Assembly: GCF_011397635.1 (NCBI RefSeq)
Contig: NC_064773.1
Location: forward strand, 31,753,449-31,817,448
Origin: Epinephelus fuscoguttatus
Taxonomy: Eukaryota > Chordata > Actinopteri > Perciformes > Serranidae
Direction of reading: 5' to 3'
Length of the DNA stretch: 64,000 nucleotides
Part shown: in pieces, positions 59,009-64,000 of the stretch
Layout: the number at the start of each line of letters is the position of its first letter
Numbering within the stretch: the stretch's first letter is position 1
Position numbers and translations under genes: made by a program
Notes under the pieces: generated by a model
Seen by the model: only the letters and a program-made list of their open reading frames with translations
What the model was told of the DNA's origin: nothing
Database searches by the model: none

Positions 59009-59475
59009 TGGCTTACACCAGGCTCTTAAAACAGAAGAAGAAACCCCTCTCGTGTGGCTTCCATCACCAAACAAATCTGCAGTTTTCCTCGCTGTGAATA
59101 GCTCCAGAACATGTCAAACTTTTCCCACTGAAAAATCGCTTCGGCTGCTTTCACATTAACACGAAATCCTTCGATAAGGTAGAGCGTCACGGAGCACAAT
59201 CAACACCTCCAGAGAATGCTAATCATCTCATTTGTTGGCTTAGACCAAGCTTTTTAAACAAAATGAAAAAATCCCTCTCTTGTTGCTTTCATCGCCAAAC
59301 AAATGAGCATCCTCTTGTTGGTGGAAAAGCACAGGCTCTGGACTTTTCTCCCGAAAATCTATGGAGAGAACCACTTCTCTCCAGCTTTTATTTTGAAATT
59401 TTTGAAAAGGTAGAGCAGAATCTGTTCGTTGATAAACATCTGTTGCAGTTTCCTCACTGGTGTTGAATTTGTCGG
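59009..59475. repeat. Diverged tandem duplication in the presumed braf 3' UTR
   Basis: Copy 1 starts at 59009 (TGGCTTACACCA) and copy 2 at 59236 (TGGCTTAGACCA). Matching landmarks are CACCAAACAAAT/CGCCAAACAAAT (59065, 59293) and ATAAGGTAGAGC/AAAAGGTAGAGC (59175, 59406). The period is 227-231 bp. Confidence 0.65.
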
Positions 59476-59790
59476 AGGCCAACAAGAAGGCAAAATACAG
59501 TATTTTGCAGAATTTTGGTCAGCATCGAGCCCACAAAGACAAAAAAAAGCAAAGGGCCTGTGCTGCATGACCGGAAGGAAAGCTTTCTTCTAAAATAGCT
59601 ACCATCTCTTCAAAAGTAACAAATGACAAAAAAAGCTCAGCATTCCTAGCAAGTGCTAGCTAAAATCTGAAACATGAGAAATTAAAAAATAAAAATAAAT
59701 CTATCTTTCAAGTCAGCTTCCTTCAGGGGTTAAAACCCTGCCGAGTAACCTCCAGCTCATCTCAGGGTCGGCTGGCTGACGCCCGGCCTT

Positions 59791-59970
59791 CTATCTCACC
59801 CGACGGACGGGAGGCCTCTTCTCCTTCCACAGGCCCCGTTTCTGCCGGCGCTCAAAGAGCAGTTCAGCGGCCTCCATCTTCACTCGCGCAGGAAATGATG
59901 GGACTAGTGGCGCCTTAAGCCCAGACTTCTCTTGATGTTTCACCTCCATCTCTCCTCCCTTTTGCCTTCA
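59791..59970 (-). CDS. Unidentified coding-like stretch in the presumed braf 3' UTR
   Basis: A minus-strand open frame of about 60 codons has coding-like composition and G/C third positions (LKAPLVPSFPARV, then MEAAELLFERRQKRG) and ends in TAG at 59793-59791. A good donor CGG|GTGAGA lies just before the stop. The local CpG-rich sequence stands out from the AT-rich surroundings. I do not recognise the protein. It may be a small exon of a neighbouring gene or simply a GC-rich UTR element. Confidence 0.2.
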
Positions 59971-60326
59971 TCTTCTCCCTCCAGCAGGCAGTATGCCGTC
60001 TCCTCCTCAAAACCGTTTTGGTATGGATATCTTTGTCTTTTTTTTCTTTCTTTTTGTGAGATTCAAGTTTCTTTCTTTTTTTTTTTTTTTTTTTTAATTT
60101 TCATTTTTCCTAATTCAGTTTTGTCTGTCGCTGTGGTTGTTTGCCTGCTGGACAGCATTTTGTTGGAAGGACTCCAATGAGGCCGCCTTCTTCAGGTGGA
60201 CAGAGGAAGAAAAAAGCACATTCTTTGAGACAATTTTTTCAGTTTTTTCAGTAATGAATGAATCCACCGCATGGACACGAGACTTTTGAGAAGTGACGAG
60301 GGATGGACTGGTGGGATCTGCAGCAC

Positions 60327-60349
60327 TTACTTAAATGCCGAAAATTCCC
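60327..60349 (-). CDS. braf: braf alternative last coding exon (X1-type ending)
   Basis: On the minus strand TTTTCAG is followed by 23 coding bases. Joined in phase 1 to the G that ends the upstream exon they give GEFSAFK and a TAA (60329-60327). The alternative human BRAF X1 isoform ends GEFAAFK from its exon 19, so both the sequence and the splice phase match. The upstream exon is 2.65 kb away on the same strand. Sequence after the stop, down to about 58.3 kb, would be 3' UTR. The exon is too short to be found by ORF length. Confidence 0.85.
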
Positions 60350-60466
60350 CTGAAAAGTAAAAAGAAAGATACAGAGAAGATTAATGTGTAGGCACTACTG
60401 CAGCCGCCACAGTAATGTCAACTCAGGCCAAACTGTGGGTATCTTTTCATGATCATGATGTCATCG

Positions 60467-60501
<35 letters not shown>

Positions 60502-60510
60502 TGTGTGTGA
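60467..60510. repeat. (GT)n microsatellite
   Basis: About 20 GT units with one interruption, inside the braf intron. Confidence 0.95.
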
Positions 60511-60514
60511 TAGC

Positions 60515-61050
60515 AGTGCCACTCCTGCGGCAGTTAGTGTTATTGCTAATAAGACCACCATGACCTGTAGTGGCAGGACGCCTTGGCTGGTACCTAATGG
60601 TGGCCACCCTCCACTCTCCAGAACTGACTATGTTAGCAGCGCAAGTCATGCTAACGCTGCTAACAGAGGTAATAACAATGCTAAAGGGGTTGGTTACAGA
60701 CCGCCATCTAGCCACGATAAAATACGGGAACAAAGAGCCCACTCTCTGGTCTCTACTGGCTAGCTAGCAGCTCTGCATTGTGCCCCGGCTGGGTGGGAGA
60801 TAGCTAGCGGTGCCGCTCATTCAACGATTAACGTTACTCCTAGCAATGCCACCATGATCTATGGTGGTGGGACAGCATGGCTGGCACCCCATGGTGGCCA
60901 CCCTCCACTCTCCGGAACCAACTATGTTAACAACACTAGCCATGCTAATGCTGCTAACAGAGCTAATAACAATGCTAAAGGGGGTTTGTGGCTCAAAATC
61001 AAGCTGCTCTCTCACCAGGGCTACCTGGGGTGAGAGAGTAGAGGGTGGGT
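60515..61050. repeat. 294-bp tandem duplication in the braf intron
   Basis: CCACCATGA at 60555 and 60849, GGTGGCCACCCTCCACTCTC in both, and AATAACAATGCTAAAGGGG at 60671 and 60965 all give the same 294-bp offset. Identity is roughly 80-85% by eye. A related fragment (GCCACCATGGGTCAGGATGG) may recur near 62010. Confidence 0.85.
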
Positions 61051-61056
61051 ATATGT

Positions 61057-61982
61057 TAGGCTGACCAAACATCCTCTTTTGCCAGGACATGTCCACTTTT
61101 CACGTCCTGTCCGGAGCGTCCGGGGGGTGTTTATAAATTGATGATAATGTCTGGTTTTGCGGCACGGGCCGCATATTTCTGTCCGAACCTGACAGTCATT
61201 CTGTTTTGTTATGTCCGAAACTGAACCAAGCCCGACATTATTTAATTACTAAAGCACTGAGTTTGTGCCACACAGTTGTTACGGTTACAGGGTATTTAAC
61301 AGGCTGGGCTGCGCCGTGGGTGCTCCGCGCAGAGGGAGACCTCCATGTTTGAGACGGGAGCGGGAGGCGGGAGGTCCGAGGCTTCCAGCGAGGGGAGAGG
61401 GAGAAATATAACAAAATAAGATAAAATAGGAAAACTTGTCTCCCTCTTTTATTTTATTTTCAGCGTTTAATCAAGGCGGAGGCGGGCGGTGGAAAGTCCG
61501 AGGCTTCCAGTGAGGGGAAAGGTAGAAACAAACAGCCAATGTGTGTGTGTTCTGTTCAGGTGTTGTCACGTAAATAACAGTCCCCAAGCAATAAACAGGA
61601 CAGACAATAGGATTGTATTTATTTTTACACTACATTTTCACTGAAAGCTGACCAAATCCGACCCGAGCCCAAATACAATTTATAGCCACATTTTTGACCA
61701 AACCCGGCCGACCCGCCGGGTAGGCCTACCTTCGGGACCCGTCAGACTCGGATCGGGTAGCCACACTCTAGTGTGTGTATGTGTCCCCTATCTATAGGGG
61801 CCTATCTGAATTTCTGTCTTTGAGAGATATTATTTTGTAATATAACTGAATTTTCTATCCATACATATAAACTTTAAATATATTAAAATTATAAGGAGTA
61901 AACTGCGAGTATCATTTAAGTAGGCTATCTCATGGCCAGGCCGAGTGTCCTCTTTTTTGGAAATCAAAATATGGTCATCCTA
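61057..61982. mobile_element. hAT-like non-autonomous element in the braf intron
   Basis: Ends are inverted: left TAGGCTGACCAAACATCCTC, right the reverse complement of TAGGATGACCATATTTTGAT, with a CCTCTTTT motif near both. Flanking 8-mers GTATATGT (61049-61056) and GTATCTGT (61983-61990) match at 7 of 8, the duplication length of hAT elements. The interior (about 61150-61770) is CpG-richer and may be a second element nested inside. No transposase is encoded. Confidence 0.75.
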
Positions 61983-62594
61983 GTATCTGTTTCTGCAGCA
62001 ACGCCGTTATGCCACCATGGGTCAGGATGGCGTTACCATTAATAACATCAATCACTGAATGAGCTAGCTAGCTCCCACCAGGCCTGGGCGATGCACAATA
62101 GAGAGCAATGGTGGCTAGCTAACCAGCATAGCATGAATACCTTATTAGCTTTGCTGTGGTAACTTAGAGCATAGTACTAGTACTACTGAACTTAAGAGTA
62201 AAATTAACTTATAGACTGACAAGTGTAACCAGACAAAAATGTTATCTGCATGTGCTGATAAATGACTAAGCGTTGACATCCCTAACAGCAATACAGATCT
62301 TATGTGGAGTTGTTCTCGTGGAAAACATGGTGAGTCTTTTTTTGCTTCCTGTGTGTTATTATTCAGAGGTGACGGTATTTGGTCAAAAACAGGATTTCAG
62401 GATCTAAAGCATCTTTCTGAGAGGATTACCAAATATGACATCAGTAGGACAGCACAGCACAACTGGGGTTCCTTCTAGGATGCAGCTTTACTATTTGTGG
62501 TTAGTATCTGGGCATCCGATTTTGCTTAGGGATCTTTACACCTAATCCAATTGCTTACATTCTTACTTTATTTTTTTCAATAACTATTTATTTA

Positions 62595-62725
62595 AATGGA
62601 GTCTGGTGGGACTGGGTCTAGTTAAACAAAACAAGAATGTCTGTCTCTGTGGGGATCCTTTCTATAATTTTGTCAGATACATGAAAAAATAATCTGAGCC
62701 TGTCAGTGGCAAAATCAAGCACCAG
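62595..62725 (+). repeat. Dispersed repeat family C, copy 2
   Basis: Opens GAGTCTGGTGGGACTGGGTC and follows the block order of 47440-47610. Confidence 0.65.

Positions 62726-62726
<1 letters not shown>

Positions 62727-62777
<51 letters not shown>
62727..62777. repeat. (GT)n microsatellite
   Basis: About 25 uninterrupted GT units. Confidence 0.97.
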
Positions 62778-62781
<4 letters not shown>

Positions 62782-62976
62782 TACTTGAACCATGTATCAT
62801 CAGTTTTACCCTTTCAGTGTACAAACACATTTGAGAACTGAGACCATGTTGACAATCCTTCCTCCCTCAGTAATGTAGTGATGCAGAAAGGTGCTGACAA
62901 CCACTGTTATGTCATAAACATCAGTCTCAGCAGCAGCTGTTGGGACCTCTCCTGTGTACACGTGTATAAGCTCTCA

Positions 62977-64000
<1,024 letters not shown>

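Noticed and set aside
60449-60763. 104-codon + frame starting with poly-Val/Cys
   Set aside because: Translation of the GT microsatellite and the intronic duplication.

Overview
This window looks like chromosomal DNA of a ray-finned (teleost, probably percomorph) fish. The evidence is a vertebrate-type gene end with GT-AG introns (the 3' end of braf, minus strand, right edge), low coding density, many microsatellites, and a teleost-typical mix of mobile elements: piggyBac, PIF/Harbinger, hAT, Tc1, L2-like LINEs, a Penelope-like element, a tRNA-derived SINE and an LTR fragment. There is no prokaryotic, organellar or CRISPR signal.

Layout. 1-4950 is gene-free, with a CTG microsatellite and a small inverted-repeat element (1121-1709). 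A short non-autonomous hAT element lies at 4955-5486. An apparently complete piggyBac (5835-8820) has TTAA-CCCATTT termini and a three-exon transposase of 525 codons with its catalytic aspartates and C-terminal zinc-binding cysteines. A two-gene Harbinger element follows (about 10219-14210): a Myb/SANT-like gene on + carries one frameshift and has a 1,017-bp inverted-repeat element in its intron, and an intact two-exon HARBI1-like transposase lies convergent on -. A decayed autonomous hAT (14863-22402) is bounded by imperfect TIRs and an 8-bp duplication. Its broken three-exon transposase reads on -, one intron holds a 5'-truncated L2 (+), another holds a second LINE fragment (-), and an exon-sized segment is duplicated.

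From 22.4 to 60 kb there is mostly non-coding DNA with scattered dead repeats: dispersed unclassified families (24.1, 25.6, 28.6, 30.8 kb), an inverted-repeat element at 29.1 kb, a SINE followed by a Tc1 carcass (32.8-34 kb), a LINE RT fragment (37.9 kb), an LTR plus tRNA-Pro-type primer binding site (42.3-42.7 kb), an L2 tail in a degenerate repeat block (45.4-46.2 kb), a perfect 33-bp-stem hairpin (47.4 kb), a LINE 3' end (47.8 kb), a Penelope GIY-YIG fragment inside a SINE-like repeat with an 11-bp target duplication (49.2-49.9 kb), and a 56-bp tandem satellite (56.9-57.3 kb).

58.3-64 kb is the 3' end of braf on the minus strand. The exon for the Raf C-terminal segment (63153-63000) ends in a GT donor immediately after GGYG. 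A small downstream exon (60349-60327) supplies the ending GEFSAFK, which corresponds to the alternative exon-19 (X1-type) tail of mammalian BRAF rather than AFPVH. Its last intron contains a 294-bp tandem duplication and another hAT-like element with an 8-bp duplication.
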